The translations under genes and the position numbers were made by a program. Under the pieces are notes generated by a model. The model searched no databases and was not told the DNA's origin. It saw only the letters and a program-made list of their open reading frames with translations. From CAYQLT01 sp964418425 (lineage in GTDB: Bacteria > Bacillota > Limnochordia > Limnochordales > Geochordaceae): a stretch of 64,000 nt of DNA. The stretch spans positions 1-64,000 of the forward strand of contig CAYQLT010000012.1 of the NCBI GenBank assembly GCA_964418425.1. The letters run 5' to 3'. This document shows, in pieces, positions 33,725-42,804 of the stretch (the stretch's first letter is position 1; each line of letters starts with the position of its first letter).

Positions 33725-35778
33725 GGGCCGACGCCTCTTCTGCCCTGCCCGGCGGTGCCGGCGAGCTGAAGCATCCGGCGAAACGCGCTGGGCATCGGCA
33801 GGGTGGCCAGTTCCCGCTCATCCGCCCAGCGGGCGCTGGCAGGATAGGCCGGCCTCTCTTCGGCGGCCTCGGCGTGCTCCTGGCCCTGCGCCGATGGACG
33901 CGCCGCGCGGCTCCCACCCGTCCCGGGCGTCTCTCCCTGCCCGTCCTGCCACAAACCGGCGGGACGGGCGGCAAAAACCCGAATTCGCCAGCTCCGGTGG
34001 CTGAATTCCCACCGAAACTCGCCCACCTCCCCCAGCACTTCCACCTCCACGCCCGTCTGCGTGCGGACCGCCTCCCGCACCGCCTCCTCCCATGCGCTCC
34101 CCTCGGCGATTTCGACGGCAGGCGGACCCCACAGCCCTCCCAGCAGTCCGTCGGGCTGGCGGCGAACCAGCAGGAGACGGCCATGCGGATCCCGCACCCA
34201 GGCGACCGCCACCGGAACCTCCCGGGGGTGCGGGCGCACCCTTCGGGGTGGCAGCTCGTCCGCCAGCCCGTACGCCCATGTGGCGCACCAGCTCTGCACC
34301 GGGCATTGCGGGCAACGCGGGGGACGCCGGCAGATGCGGGAGCCCAGCTCCATCAGTCCCTGCACGAAATCTCCGGCCCGCCCGGGCGGGATGGCGGAGC
34401 GAGCCCATGCCGCCAGCTCCCGGGCCACCCGGGGCCGGCGGAAATCCTCCCACATCATCAAAAGCCGGGAGAGGACCCGTCCCGCGTTGGCGTCGATGGC
34501 GGGCTCGGGGCGGCCGTAGGCGATGGAGGCGACAGCCGCCGCCATGTACGGGCCGATGCCGGGCAGTCTCCGAAGCTCCGCCGGGTCGTCGGGGATTTGC
34601 CCCCCATAGCCCTCCACGATCCGGCGGGCTGCCTCCCGTAAAAGCCGGGCTCTCCGATAGTACCCCAATCCCTGCCAGGCCTGAAGCACCGCCTCCTCGC
34701 TGGCACGGGCGAGGCTGTGGATGTCGGGAAAGCGCGCCATGAAGCGCTCGAAGTAATCGGTGACGGTCCCCACCCGAGTTTGCTGCAGCATAAACTCTGA
34801 CACCAAAACCCGGTACGGATCACGGCTGCGCCTCCACGGAAGCGGCCGCCGGCTGCGCTCGAACCAGTCCACCAGGGCCCGGCCCAGATCCTGCAGGGGA
34901 AGGATGGGCACCTGCCAGCCTTCGCCGACCCCGGGGGATGTCGCTCCGGCAGGGCTGTCCCAGTGTTCCACCACCGCGGGGACTTCCCCCACGTGAAGAA
35001 CCGCCGCGTCCGGTAGACAGTACGGCACCAGGGCGCCGTCGGCCCGAGCCCTTCGCTCCAGCCCCCTTTGCACCTCCTGGCGCCATTCCTCCATCTCTGC
35101 CAGCATGGCGGGCCGCTCCCATGGCGGCGCGCGTCGCAGGGCTTCCTCCCTGGCAAGGCGAGGCGGGACCACCCAGATGGCCCTCAGCCCTGCCCGCCTG
35201 GCGGCTGCCACGTCGTAAAGCAGGTCGTCGCCCACGTGTACGGCATCGGGGGCCCTGCGGCCGTCGCACACCACGTAGAAAGCCCGGGGCTCCGGCTTGG
35301 CCGTGCCGGTGAGGTCCGGGGCTGACACCCTTTCGAAGGCGGCGCCCAGCCCCAGCGCCTCCAGAACCGGCCGTTGGTAGGCCCACAACCCGTTGGTCAC
35401 GGCGGCCAAATCATGGCCCCGGGCCCTCAGCAGCCGCAGGGCCTCCCGGGCCGTGGGGTGCATCAGGGAGACGAACCCTCCCCTTCGCGCGTAGCGCTCC
35501 ACCATGGAGGCCATCTTCTCCGCCAGCGGTTCAATGCCCCGGGCCCGGGCCACGTCGGCCAGGACCGAGTCCCAGTCGTACGGGGCGACGGGATCGTAGC
35601 GGCCGCCCGGCACGTCCTGAAGACGCAGCCGCCTGCGGTGCTCCTCCACAACCGCCTGCACCACCGCCAGCTCGTCCCCGCCGAACCCCCTGGAGAGCTG
35701 CCGGGCCACCTCCGGGAAAACGCCGTCCCGGAACGGGTTTCGCATGATGACGCCGTCAAGGTCGAAACTAACCAGCAC
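33721..35778 (-). CDS. mutY: HAD-like hydrolase fused to MutY adenine DNA glycosylase
   Basis: A 685-residue two-domain protein. Residues 1-245 are an HAD fold: FDLDGVI (nucleophile Asp6), AVTNG (motif II), KPEPRAF (Lys161) and HVGDDLLYD (motif IV). Residues 290-680 are MutY: catalytic Glu328 in VSEFMLQQTRVGTV, helix-hairpin-helix LPGIGPYMAAAVASIA, catalytic Asp429 in PAIDANAGRVLSR, a Cys cluster (483, 489, 492, 498) and a Nudix-like C-terminal domain for 8-oxoG recognition (VAVAWVRDPHGRLLLVRR). MutY removes adenine paired with 8-oxoguanine. The Cys spacing is x5-x2-x5 instead of the usual x6-x2-x5. No frameshift separates the domains. GTG start. Confidence 0.87.
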   Translation of the reverse strand: MLVSFDLDGVIMRNPFRDGVFPEVARQLSRGFGGDELAVVQAVVEEHRRRLRLQDVPGGRYDPVAPYDWDSVLADVARARGIEPLAEKMASMVERYARRGGFVSLMHPTAREALRLLRARGHDLAAVTNGLWAYQRPVLEALGLGAAFERVSAPDLTGTAKPEPRAFYVVCDGRRAPDAVHVGDDLLYDVAAARRAGLRAIWVVPPRLAREEALRRAPPWERPAMLAEMEEWRQEVQRGLERRARADGALVPYCLPDAAVLHVGEVPAVVEHWDSPAGATSPGVGEGWQVPILPLQDLGRALVDWFERSRRPLPWRRSRDPYRVLVSEFMLQQTRVGTVTDYFERFMARFPDIHSLARASEEAVLQAWQGLGYYRRARLLREAARRIVEGYGGQIPDDPAELRRLPGIGPYMAAAVASIAYGRPEPAIDANAGRVLSRLLMMWEDFRRPRVARELAAWARSAIPPGRAGDFVQGLMELGSRICRRPPRCPQCPVQSWCATWAYGLADELPPRRVRPHPREVPVAVAWVRDPHGRLLLVRRQPDGLLGGLWGPPAVEIAEGSAWEEAVREAVRTQTGVEVEVLGEVGEFRWEFSHRSWRIRVFAARPAGLWQDGQGETPGTGGSRAARPSAQGQEHAEAAEERPAYPASARWADERELATLPMPSAFRRMLQLAGTAGQGRRGVGP

Positions 35779-35799
35779 GACAGGCGCCCACCCGCTCCC

Positions 35800-37602
35800 C
35801 TACGGCCTGGCCTGCTCCGCCAGCACACGGGCCAGGCGGTCGGGAAAATCGGTGATGATGCCGTCCACGCCCATCGTCACGAACCGGCGCATGGAGGGCT
35901 CGTCGTTGACGGTCCAGACGTGCAGGGGTACGCCCCAGCGCCGGGCCATGCGCACCATCGATTCGGTCACCACCGGCAGCCCCAGGTAGCGCTCCGGAAG
36001 CTGCAGCACGGCGCCCGGGGGCCTGGTGAAAGCCCCGAGACCCAGCCGGTGAAGGGCCACCAGCCGCAGCGCCTCGCCCTTGGGTGTAGAGGTGGGAACG
36101 TCGGGCGCCAGCGCTCGCGCCCTCTGCACCGCCCGATCCCCGAACCCCGCCAAAAGCACCCGCTGCCGTGCTGCGGTCCGGTCCAACACGGCCACCACCG
36201 CCTCGGCGATGGCCGGATCGTCCGGCTTCATCTCCACCACAAACCGCGCTTGCGGGAAAGCCCGCAGCACCTCCTCGAGGGTGGGCACCCGCACCCCCCT
36301 GCCCCGGAAGGGGTAACTGGTGCCGTCGGGAGTGAACCGGAAGCCCGCGTCCAGTGTCTGGATCTGGGCGAGGGTGAGGGAGGCGACGCGCCCGCGTCCG
36401 TTGGTGGTGCGCTCGACGCTCTCATCGTGGATGACCACCACATGGCCGTCGGCGGTGAGGTGGACGTCCAGCTCCAGCCAGGTGGCCCCGGCCCGCAGCC
36501 CCTCCGAGAAGGCCGGCAGGGTGTTTTCCGGAGCCAGGCCGGCGGCCCCCCGGTGGCCGATGATGAGCGGCCGGCCCTCGGTCCTGCGCAGGGCGTAAGC
36601 GGCCACGCTTTCCGGCTGGCGCGGGAGCCAGGCGGCCGCCGCGCCCACCGCCACGGCGACCACCCCGGTTCCCACCAGGACCGGCGCGAGGGCCTCTCGG
36701 GACGGAGCCGCGATGCTGGGGATGCGCCGCAGGCGTGCCCGCTCCGCGATGGAGACAGGCGGCTTCGCCAGCCCCAGCTGGAGAAACAACAGCGGCGCGA
36801 TCAGCACAACCCAGACGGCCACCACCGCGTGGCCCAGCAGGGCAGGAAGCCCCGGCGGCACGTAGGCTCTCACAGCGGCCGCCAGGCCGGCGAAGCCTGC
36901 GTACCCCACCACCAGACGCACGAACTGGGTGCCAAGGGGTGAGCGGCTGTCGTAGGGGACAGCCCGCAGGGCCACATGGCCGGCCAGGAACAACCCCATG
37001 AGAAAGCCCAGAGCCCGCTCCGCCAGGGCAGAGGGGTAAAGCGGCCACAGCAGCAGGGGTACCAGAACGCTCAAAGCCCTCTTGAGCCCCGGCGACCAGC
37101 GCCCTCCTGCGCCCCGCACCCAAACCGCGGCCGCGCCGGCCACCATCAGCAGCCCCAGAGCCCAGCCGCCGACGGTGTCCATGGGGTAATGGACGCCCAG
37201 GTAGACCCGGGAGAGGGACGTCCCGACGATCAATACCACAGCCAGGGCCACAAACCACGGCCGGGGAAACTCCAGGGCCAGCCAACCCCACAAGGTCAGG
37301 CTCCCCTGTGCATGGCCCGAGGGAAAACCCGGACCCTCCGCGGAGGCCAGCTGCTCGATCCCCAGCGACGGGTCCGGCCTGGGCATGGCCAGCCATTCCT
37401 TCACAGCCCCGTTGAGCCATATGCTGAGCAGAAAGACGATCGCAAGCCGCAGCCCTTTTTCCCTGTCCACGGCCCAGTAAACCAGCGGCACGAGCAGGAT
37501 GTAGAAAAGCTCTTCGCCCATCCAGCTGAACGCCAGCATCACGGCGTCCAGGGCGGGAGAGCGCAGGGACTGAAGCCACCGGATCCAGCTTGCGTCCAGC
37601 AA
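35800..37602 (-). CDS. PAP2-family phosphatase fused to glycerophosphodiester phosphodiesterase
   Basis: A 600-residue membrane enzyme. Residues 1-280 are a multi-helix PAP2 domain with all three phosphatase motifs: KEWLAMPRP, FPSGHAQG and SRVYLGVHYPMD. Further helices follow to about 325. Residues 345-600 are a GDPD domain: IGHRGAAGLAPENT, LELDVHLTADGHVVVIHDE (shown in family order) and a C-terminal VWTVNDEPSMRRF. The pair could remove a phosphate and a glycerol head group from lipids in sequence. TTG at 37602 has GGGGGG eight bases upstream; earlier codons are Pro/Arg-rich noise. Lies 21 bases before the HAD-MutY gene. Confidence 0.87.
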   Translation of the reverse strand: MLDASWIRWLQSLRSPALDAVMLAFSWMGEELFYILLVPLVYWAVDREKGLRLAIVFLLSIWLNGAVKEWLAMPRPDPSLGIEQLASAEGPGFPSGHAQGSLTLWGWLALEFPRPWFVALAVVLIVGTSLSRVYLGVHYPMDTVGGWALGLLMVAGAAAVWVRGAGGRWSPGLKRALSVLVPLLLWPLYPSALAERALGFLMGLFLAGHVALRAVPYDSRSPLGTQFVRLVVGYAGFAGLAAAVRAYVPPGLPALLGHAVVAVWVVLIAPLLFLQLGLAKPPVSIAERARLRRIPSIAAPSREALAPVLVGTGVVAVAVGAAAAWLPRQPESVAAYALRRTEGRPLIIGHRGAAGLAPENTLPAFSEGLRAGATWLELDVHLTADGHVVVIHDESVERTTNGRGRVASLTLAQIQTLDAGFRFTPDGTSYPFRGRGVRVPTLEEVLRAFPQARFVVEMKPDDPAIAEAVVAVLDRTAARQRVLLAGFGDRAVQRARALAPDVPTSTPKGEALRLVALHRLGLGAFTRPPGAVLQLPERYLGLPVVTESMVRMARRWGVPLHVWTVNDEPSMRRFVTMGVDGIITDFPDRLARVLAEQARP

Positions 37603-37792
37603 GACGGGTACCCCCCGCGGCCGCAGGGAGGGTTGTGGCGGCCGTCGGGGAGGCCGGTTCGGCCCAACCCGGGCCGATCCCTCCTGATGGCGCCAATTCC
37701 AGGAAGGCGACCCCGGCGGCCCGCGAACAGGAGGAATGGCCCATGCCGCAGCCAATGCAACGGCGACGACCAGGGGCAGGTGAACGCTTCCG

Positions 37793-38404
37793 ATGGGTAC
37801 CCGACTGGCGGCGGCGATGACCCTCCTGGTGGCGTCTGTGGTGGCTTTCCGGGTCGCTGGGGCAGAGGCTCAAGCAGGCACTGCAGCTGGCGGACCGCCC
37901 CGGGTTCTCCAGGAGGGTATGTGGGGAGAGGACGTCTTCCGGCTTCAGCTGGCCCTTCAGGAGCTGGGGCTCAAGGTCATGGACGTGACGGGCTACTTCG
38001 GGCCCGCCACCAAAGCCGCGGTCCAGCGTCTGCAGCAGGCGGTAGGCTTGCCGCCCGACGGCGTGGTGGGCCCGGCCACCCGGCGGGTGCTGGAGGGGCT
38101 GCAACGTCCGTACCGGCACCGGGTGCAGCCGGGGGACAACCTGTGGGATCTGGCGCGGCGCTTCGCAACCACCATGGAGAGCCTGATGGACGCCAACGAC
38201 CTTACCACCACCACCCTGCGGCCCGGTCAGGAGCTGGTCATCCCGTCCGTTCGGCTGCTGTACGTTCCGGCGGCGACCCGTCTTGCCGATCTTGCCCGCC
38301 GGTTGGGTGTGCCCCTTCGCTCGTTATTGGAGCTCAACAACCTCGAGGAGGCCAGCGTCGTCGCGGCGGGCAGCGAGATCTGGGTTCCTCTGCCCCGCTT
38401 TTGA
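37793..38404 (+). CDS. Exported peptidoglycan-binding protein with LysM domain
   Basis: A 203-residue wall protein. A signal peptide (residues 1-26, ending AEAQA) is followed by a PG_binding_1 domain (about 38-103: GEDVFRLQLALQELGL, FGPATKAAVQRLQ, PDGVVGPATRRVL). Next are a LysM repeat (about 107-152: HRVQPGDNLWDLARRFATTM, ending RPGQELVIP) and a degenerate second LysM (157-202). No catalytic domain. ATG at 37793 has AGGTGAA ten bases before. It converges on the NlpC/P60-like gene with only 4 bases between stops. Confidence 0.87.
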   Translation: MGTRLAAAMTLLVASVVAFRVAGAEAQAGTAAGGPPRVLQEGMWGEDVFRLQLALQELGLKVMDVTGYFGPATKAAVQRLQQAVGLPPDGVVGPATRRVLEGLQRPYRHRVQPGDNLWDLARRFATTMESLMDANDLTTTTLRPGQELVIPSVRLLYVPAATRLADLARRLGVPLRSLLELNNLEEASVVAAGSEIWVPLPRF

Positions 38405-38408
38405 TGCC

Positions 38409-39113
38409 TCAGCGGGTTGCGGCCGGGTACGGCATGGGGGCGTATACCAGGCGGCCAAGGCCCGCCACGCGGGTTTCCCAGTAGGGGCCGCCGATGCGGA
38501 TGCCCACCTCCACCACCCGACCCCGCGATTCGCTGGCCACGAACACGCGGATGACCTGGCCGATCCGACGGGACACCAGGGCAACGCCCGTGATCTGCGC
38601 CGTCGCCGGCGACTTGAAAAACAGGAGATCGCCGGGTACGGCCTTCTCCAGGGGGATGGGCACCACGTTCCACCGGTAGAGGGCCGTGCTGCTGACGGTG
38701 CGGGCCAACCCCTCCTGACCCGTGGGGCCTGTAAAGAACTGGATCCCAGGGATGACGGCTCGGTACGCCTGTACCACCAGCCCGGAGGCGTCGATGCCGG
38801 CCTCCCTGGCCTGCTCGGGGGAGCTTTCCAACAGGCGGCTGAACTCCTCCAGGCTCACCTTGCCTCCCAGCTTGTAGGGCACGCCGCGGTACTGTTCGCC
38901 GTCCAGCGTATAGGTGAACTCCGCATACGCCCGCGCTGCCTGGGCGGCCAGGCCCGCCTGTTCGGGGCTGACCACCTCCCCCGCCTCGGGCGCCATGGGC
39001 TCCGGGAGCTCTGCGGGGGCCTGCGCGGCGATCCCCATCCCGAACCCGGCTGCGCCCAGCACCACGGCCAGCAGGGTAACGAAGCTCCGCGGGGCCCGCA
39101 CAACGGCATGCAT
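38409..39113 (-). CDS. NlpC/P60-like exported protein lacking catalytic Cys and His
   Basis: A 234-residue protein with a signal peptide (about 1-30) and an NlpC/P60-like domain. The family landmarks YRGVPYKLGGK, GIDASGLVVQAYR and PGDLLFF are clear. The catalytic Cys of the GxDCSG motif is Ala109 (codon GCC), and the position of the catalytic His (family IxHVGI) reads ITGVAL. It should therefore be unable to cleave peptidoglycan peptides and may act only in binding or regulation. The frame is intact, so it is not a decayed gene. The ribosome site before ATG 39113 is weak. Confidence 0.8.
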   Translation of the reverse strand: MHAVVRAPRSFVTLLAVVLGAAGFGMGIAAQAPAELPEPMAPEAGEVVSPEQAGLAAQAARAYAEFTYTLDGEQYRGVPYKLGGKVSLEEFSRLLESSPEQAREAGIDASGLVVQAYRAVIPGIQFFTGPTGQEGLARTVSSTALYRWNVVPIPLEKAVPGDLLFFKSPATAQITGVALVSRRIGQVIRVFVASESRGRVVEVGIRIGGPYWETRVAGLGRLVYAPMPYPAATR

Positions 39114-39135
39114 GGAGCTGGAAGCCACCCTTCTG

Positions 39136-39906
39136 TCACGGCGGGCGCCGGAAGGGGCCCGGCGCCATGCGGTGCATAAGACGCGACGCGTCGTCCGCCA
39201 TCCATACGTTATTGAAAAGGCACCAAATCTCCTCCTGCGATTCCATTCGATGGAATAGCATCCTCGCCAGCTGCTCCAGCTCCTCGTCGCTGTAACGGTA
39301 CCGGTAGCCACCCTTTCCGTGCAGGCGCAGGTACGTCACCCGAGCGGGCACGGGGGGCCGCACGAAAGGATCCGTGGCGTGCACCAGCCCCAGCTCCCCG
39401 CACAACTCCGCCACCAGCTCGGTCGGCCACTCGCCCCGGGGCTCCCAGACGAACAGGCATCCCGGCGGGGGCGGATGGCTGCGGAAGAAGGCTCTCAGGT
39501 TGGAGACATGTTCGGGCTGGGGCTTGAAAGCCGCCGGGGTCTGGAACAGCACCGCCCGGGCGCCCAGTGCGCCTGCCACCTCGAGGGTGCGCTGCAGCGC
39601 TTGCTCCACTTCCGGGGTGGGTGCGAAAAAGCCGCAGTGCCGGCGGGCCTGCTCGTCCAGGACTGTCCGCCGAAGGCGCCGGTACGTCGGGCTTTGGGCC
39701 GGGTGGGTGATCAGCTGCCAGGCCTTGACCGAGAAGGCGAAGTCCGGGGGAGCCTCCGCCCTCCAGCGCGCCGCGGTGAGGGCGGAGGGAGGCTCGTAAA
39801 AGGTCTGCTGGATCTCGACGGCGTTGAAGCGCTGGAAGTAGCGGCTCCTCGCCATGGACCATCCGCACGTGCCGATGCGAGTCGTCCCCGGGCCGCCGCC
39901 GCCCAC
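39136..39906 (-). CDS. DUF72 protein (YecE-like)
   Basis: A 256-residue TIM-barrel-like DUF72 protein. It starts with TTRIGTCGWSMARSRYFQRF, then FNAVEIQQTFYEPP, DFAFSVKAWQLITH and TYLRLHGKGGYRYRYSDEEL, all typical of the family. GTG at 39906 has GGTGAGG five bases upstream. Function unknown; distant similarity to TIM-barrel nucleases or isomerases is the usual family comment. The C-terminal end carries CLFNNVWMADDASRLM (in most homologues FNN...A..A..L). Confidence 0.88.
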   Translation of the reverse strand: MGGGGPGTTRIGTCGWSMARSRYFQRFNAVEIQQTFYEPPSALTAARWRAEAPPDFAFSVKAWQLITHPAQSPTYRRLRRTVLDEQARRHCGFFAPTPEVEQALQRTLEVAGALGARAVLFQTPAAFKPQPEHVSNLRAFFRSHPPPPGCLFVWEPRGEWPTELVAELCGELGLVHATDPFVRPPVPARVTYLRLHGKGGYRYRYSDEELEQLARMLFHRMESQEEIWCLFNNVWMADDASRLMHRMAPGPFRRPP

Positions 39907-39955
39907 CCAAGCCTCACCGTCCGCCGCGACACCCCAAGCAGCCCTTGCTGCGGCC

Positions 39956-40870
39956 TCACACGCGGGGGCTCTTCGGCATCGGTGGGGAAGAGACCTCCTG
40001 CAACACGGGTTCGTCCCCGTGCCCGGGGCACAGGCCCGGATCCCCGCCAGGGGGGACCGCGACCGCCCCCGGTCCATCAGGGTCGGTTTCTCCGTTGGGC
40101 GGCGGCAGATCCGGGCCGGGCTCCTGTTCGAAGAGAAGGGCCAGCGCCCGGAGTATGGCCCGGGCCAGGGCAGTTTGGCCCTCCCGGCTCAGCAACAACG
40201 CCCGATCCTTGGGGTGGGTCAGGAACCCCAGCTCTATCAGGACGGCGGGGTACGGCACCTCGCGCAAGATGTACAGGTCCGCCGGCAACGCCGCGTTCTG
40301 GTCTCCCGGCACCACGGCTGTCAGTTCGTCGAGGATCCGCAGGGCAACCCGCCGGGCGTCCGCACGCCCGCGCCCGTAAAACACCATGGCGCCGCTGTGG
40401 GACGCGTTGGCCGACGCGTTGGCGTGCAGGCTGATGACCAGCTCGGGGTCGAGCCGGCGCGCCACCCGGGCCCGCATGGCGAGGTCCCTGCGGTACCGGG
40501 AGGCTCTCCCCGCAAGCATGTGACCCAGTTCCATATCCTGATTGCGGGTGATACCGGTTCGGGCTCCTGCCGCTCGCAGCAAGCGGGTCAGCTCCAGGCC
40601 GACGGCCAGGGTGACCTCCTTTTCCATCCACCCTTCTCCATGGCACCCGCTGTCGATGCCCCCGTGTCCGGGGTCCACCACCAACACCTTGCCGGCCAGC
40701 GGAAAGCCTTCCCATCCGGGTTCAGGAGGCGGAGCAGAACCGGGCCACCGTGCCGCGGCGCCCGCCAGGAGGATCCCGGCCGCCAGAGCCCGCCCGAGCC
40801 ATCTGCCGGTTCGCCCTGTGCCGGTCGCGGTTGCGGGGACAATCGCTGGCCTCCCGGGTGCGTTCGGCAA
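39956..40870 (-). CDS. N-acetylmuramoyl-L-alanine amidase, second CwlD-like copy
   Basis: A 304-residue paralogue of the amidase at 28819. An N-terminal membrane anchor (about residues 22-42) precedes Amidase_3: VVDPGHGGIDSG, EKEVTLAVG, VISLHANASANA and AVLIELGFLTHPKDR supply the two His, the zinc Glu and the catalytic Glu. The Pro/Gly-rich C-terminal 45 residues look disordered. TTG at 40870 is the first start in frame, without a good ribosome site. On the minus strand 40 bases after the flippase-like gene. Confidence 0.83.
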   Translation of the reverse strand: MPNAPGRPAIVPATATGTGRTGRWLGRALAAGILLAGAAARWPGSAPPPEPGWEGFPLAGKVLVVDPGHGGIDSGCHGEGWMEKEVTLAVGLELTRLLRAAGARTGITRNQDMELGHMLAGRASRYRRDLAMRARVARRLDPELVISLHANASANASHSGAMVFYGRGRADARRVALRILDELTAVVPGDQNAALPADLYILREVPYPAVLIELGFLTHPKDRALLLSREGQTALARAILRALALLFEQEPGPDLPPPNGETDPDGPGAVAVPPGGDPGLCPGHGDEPVLQEVSSPPMPKSPRV

Positions 40871-40910
40871 GAAGGAACCCGGATCTCAGCTTAATCGGGT
40901 TTTGCCGCTC

Positions 40911-42023
40911 TCATGCGGGGTTGCGGGCGCGAGCCCGAAGCGCGCCTCCGGAGGGTTGAATCCAGCGAAGGCTGACGAGGGTGGCGGCGGCCCCCACCAC
41001 CACGGAGGGGTAAAAGGTAGCCAGGCGCCATGCCGCCACAAACACACCCACGGCCGCCAGCGGAATGTGGGGTGCCGCCACGGCCGCCATCGCTGCCTCC
41101 ACGCCCCCGGCGCCGCCCGGGGTCGGCACCAGCGCGCCCAACAGGAAGAGGGGGCACTGGACGGCGATCAGGGCGGTTGCCGGCAGCCCAACGTTCATGG
41201 GCCGGCCTATGATGGGGGCGACGGCGAAGACGAGCAGGTAGTAGAGGGCCGAGAGGACGCCAATGGAGGCGATGGTTGCGGGCCGCCCCTGGAAAACCGT
41301 CCGCACGCCGCCGGCCGCGGACGACAGGAAGGAACGGCTGCGCCGTCGCAGCCGGCGCAGCTGGACGGCCGCACCCGGAAGCACGCGCTGCAGGCGAGCC
41401 AGGACCCGATCCACCGGTCCCGCCAGCACTTCCAGCTGCATCAGCGCCGCCGCCACAAACGCCAGGCCGACCGCGTACACCGCCAGGACCCCCCGCAGGG
41501 CGGTTCGAACCACCGGGAGGCCGGGGATGGGCGGGCCGAAGAAGGCGATGGCCGCCGACGCCAGCCACAGTACCGTCTGGCCGATGACGCCGATGGCGCT
41601 CACCGAGGCCAGCCCCAGCGGGTACGGCATACCCCCCTGGGAGAGCACAAGCGCCTGGATGGCGCCGCCGCCGGCCATAAACGGGGTGACGCTGGAGACG
41701 AATGCCCCTGTCAGCACCGCGCGCAGCGCGAGTCCCGGGCGTACGGGATGGCCCAGCGCTCGCGCGACCAGCCAGGTGCGGGTCGCGTCGGTCACCCAGG
41801 AGGCCGCGACCAGCGCGAGGGCGGCCGCCACGGTTCGGCCTCGCAGCATGCTCACCGCCCGAAGGCTCTCGGGCCGCCACGTGATGGCCAAAAGCCCGCC
41901 CACGGTGATGGCGGTGACCCCCACGCTCAGCAGCAGGTTTCGGACCAGCGCCACGCCGCCCGGGGGAAGGGCCGGCTCGAGGTTTTCCGGGGCAGGGGAG
42001 CCGCCGTTATGTACCCGCGGCAC
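40911..42023 (-). CDS. Lysylphosphatidylglycerol synthase-type membrane protein
   Basis: A 370-residue polytopic protein with about eight helices of the LPG_synthase_TM (UPF0104, MprF flippase-like) family. The signature PTPGGAGGVEAAM near residue 310 is diagnostic. No C-terminal aminoacyl transferase domain, so a lipid flippase-like or transport role is likelier than synthesis. GTG at 42023 has GGGAGG five bases upstream, and the gene overlaps the coaX 3' end by 17 bases. Confidence 0.83.
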   Translation of the reverse strand: MPRVHNGGSPAPENLEPALPPGGVALVRNLLLSVGVTAITVGGLLAITWRPESLRAVSMLRGRTVAAALALVAASWVTDATRTWLVARALGHPVRPGLALRAVLTGAFVSSVTPFMAGGGAIQALVLSQGGMPYPLGLASVSAIGVIGQTVLWLASAAIAFFGPPIPGLPVVRTALRGVLAVYAVGLAFVAAALMQLEVLAGPVDRVLARLQRVLPGAAVQLRRLRRRSRSFLSSAAGGVRTVFQGRPATIASIGVLSALYYLLVFAVAPIIGRPMNVGLPATALIAVQCPLFLLGALVPTPGGAGGVEAAMAAVAAPHIPLAAVGVFVAAWRLATFYPSVVVGAAATLVSLRWIQPSGGALRARARNPA

Positions 42024-42804
42024 CCTGTCCTCCCTGCCTTTCCCGCCAGCGATGGAAGATGAGCCGGAGCCCCTCCAGGGTGAGCAAAGGGTTGGTCTCC
42101 TCTACCGTCTCGCATTCGGGGGCGATCAGGCCGGCCAGCCCCCCCGTGGCCACCACCCGGGCCGTACCTCCCACCTCCGCCTTCAGGCGCCGGACGAGCC
42201 CGTCTACCTGACCGGCGAAGCCGAACACGATGCCCGACTGGACGCTCTCGGCGGTCGTGCGGCCGATGGCGGCCGGCGGCCGGCGAAGCTCCACACGGGT
42301 CAGCCGGGCCGCTCGCTCGAACAGCGCCTCGGAAGAAACCGCTACCCCCGGCGCGATGGCGCCGCCCAGATAGCGACCCTGGCCGTCGACCACGTCGAAC
42401 GTGGTGGCCGTCCCAAAATCCACCACGATGACCGGCGCCCCGTAAAGGTGTACCGCGGCCGCCGCGTTGACGATGCGGTCCGGGCCCAGCTCCTCAGGAA
42501 ACCGGTAGGCGATGGTCACCCCTGTGTCGGTGTGGGGCCCGACCACCAGGGGGTCCACCCCCACATATTGGCGGCAGACCTGCTGCCACGGGCCGGTCTG
42601 GCTGGGCACCACCGAGCTGATGGCCGCACCCGTAATCTCTCCCGGATCCCCGGAGTTCAACCGGATCAGGGTGACCAGCAACGCTCCCAGCTCATCCGCG
42701 GTCCGCTCCCGCACCGTGGCGAGCCACCAGTGGTGCGCCAGTCGCTCGGCTCGGTACAAGGCCACCCCTGTCGTGGTGTTGCCGATGTCCACCGCCAAAA
42801 ACAA
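42007..42804 (-). CDS. coaX: Type III pantothenate kinase
   Basis: A 265-residue CoaX, which phosphorylates pantothenate as the first step of CoA synthesis. Motifs: FLAVDIGNTTTGVALY (phosphate 1), GPDRIVNAAAA, IVVDFGTATTFDVVDGQGRYLGGAIAPGV (ATP and dimer segments, in pieces) and VATGGLAG. TTG at 42804 gives the normal family N terminus and has GGGGGA seven bases upstream. A possible 10-codon leader with its own ribosome site (AAGGGGA, ATG at 42877, MPASKQQEAC) ends 40 bases before it. Overlaps the membrane gene after it. Confidence 0.93.
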   Translation of the reverse strand: MFLAVDIGNTTTGVALYRAERLAHHWWLATVRERTADELGALLVTLIRLNSGDPGEITGAAISSVVPSQTGPWQQVCRQYVGVDPLVVGPHTDTGVTIAYRFPEELGPDRIVNAAAAVHLYGAPVIVVDFGTATTFDVVDGQGRYLGGAIAPGVAVSSEALFERAARLTRVELRRPPAAIGRTTAESVQSGIVFGFAGQVDGLVRRLKAEVGGTARVVATGGLAGLIAPECETVEETNPLLTLEGLRLIFHRWRERQGGQGAAGT

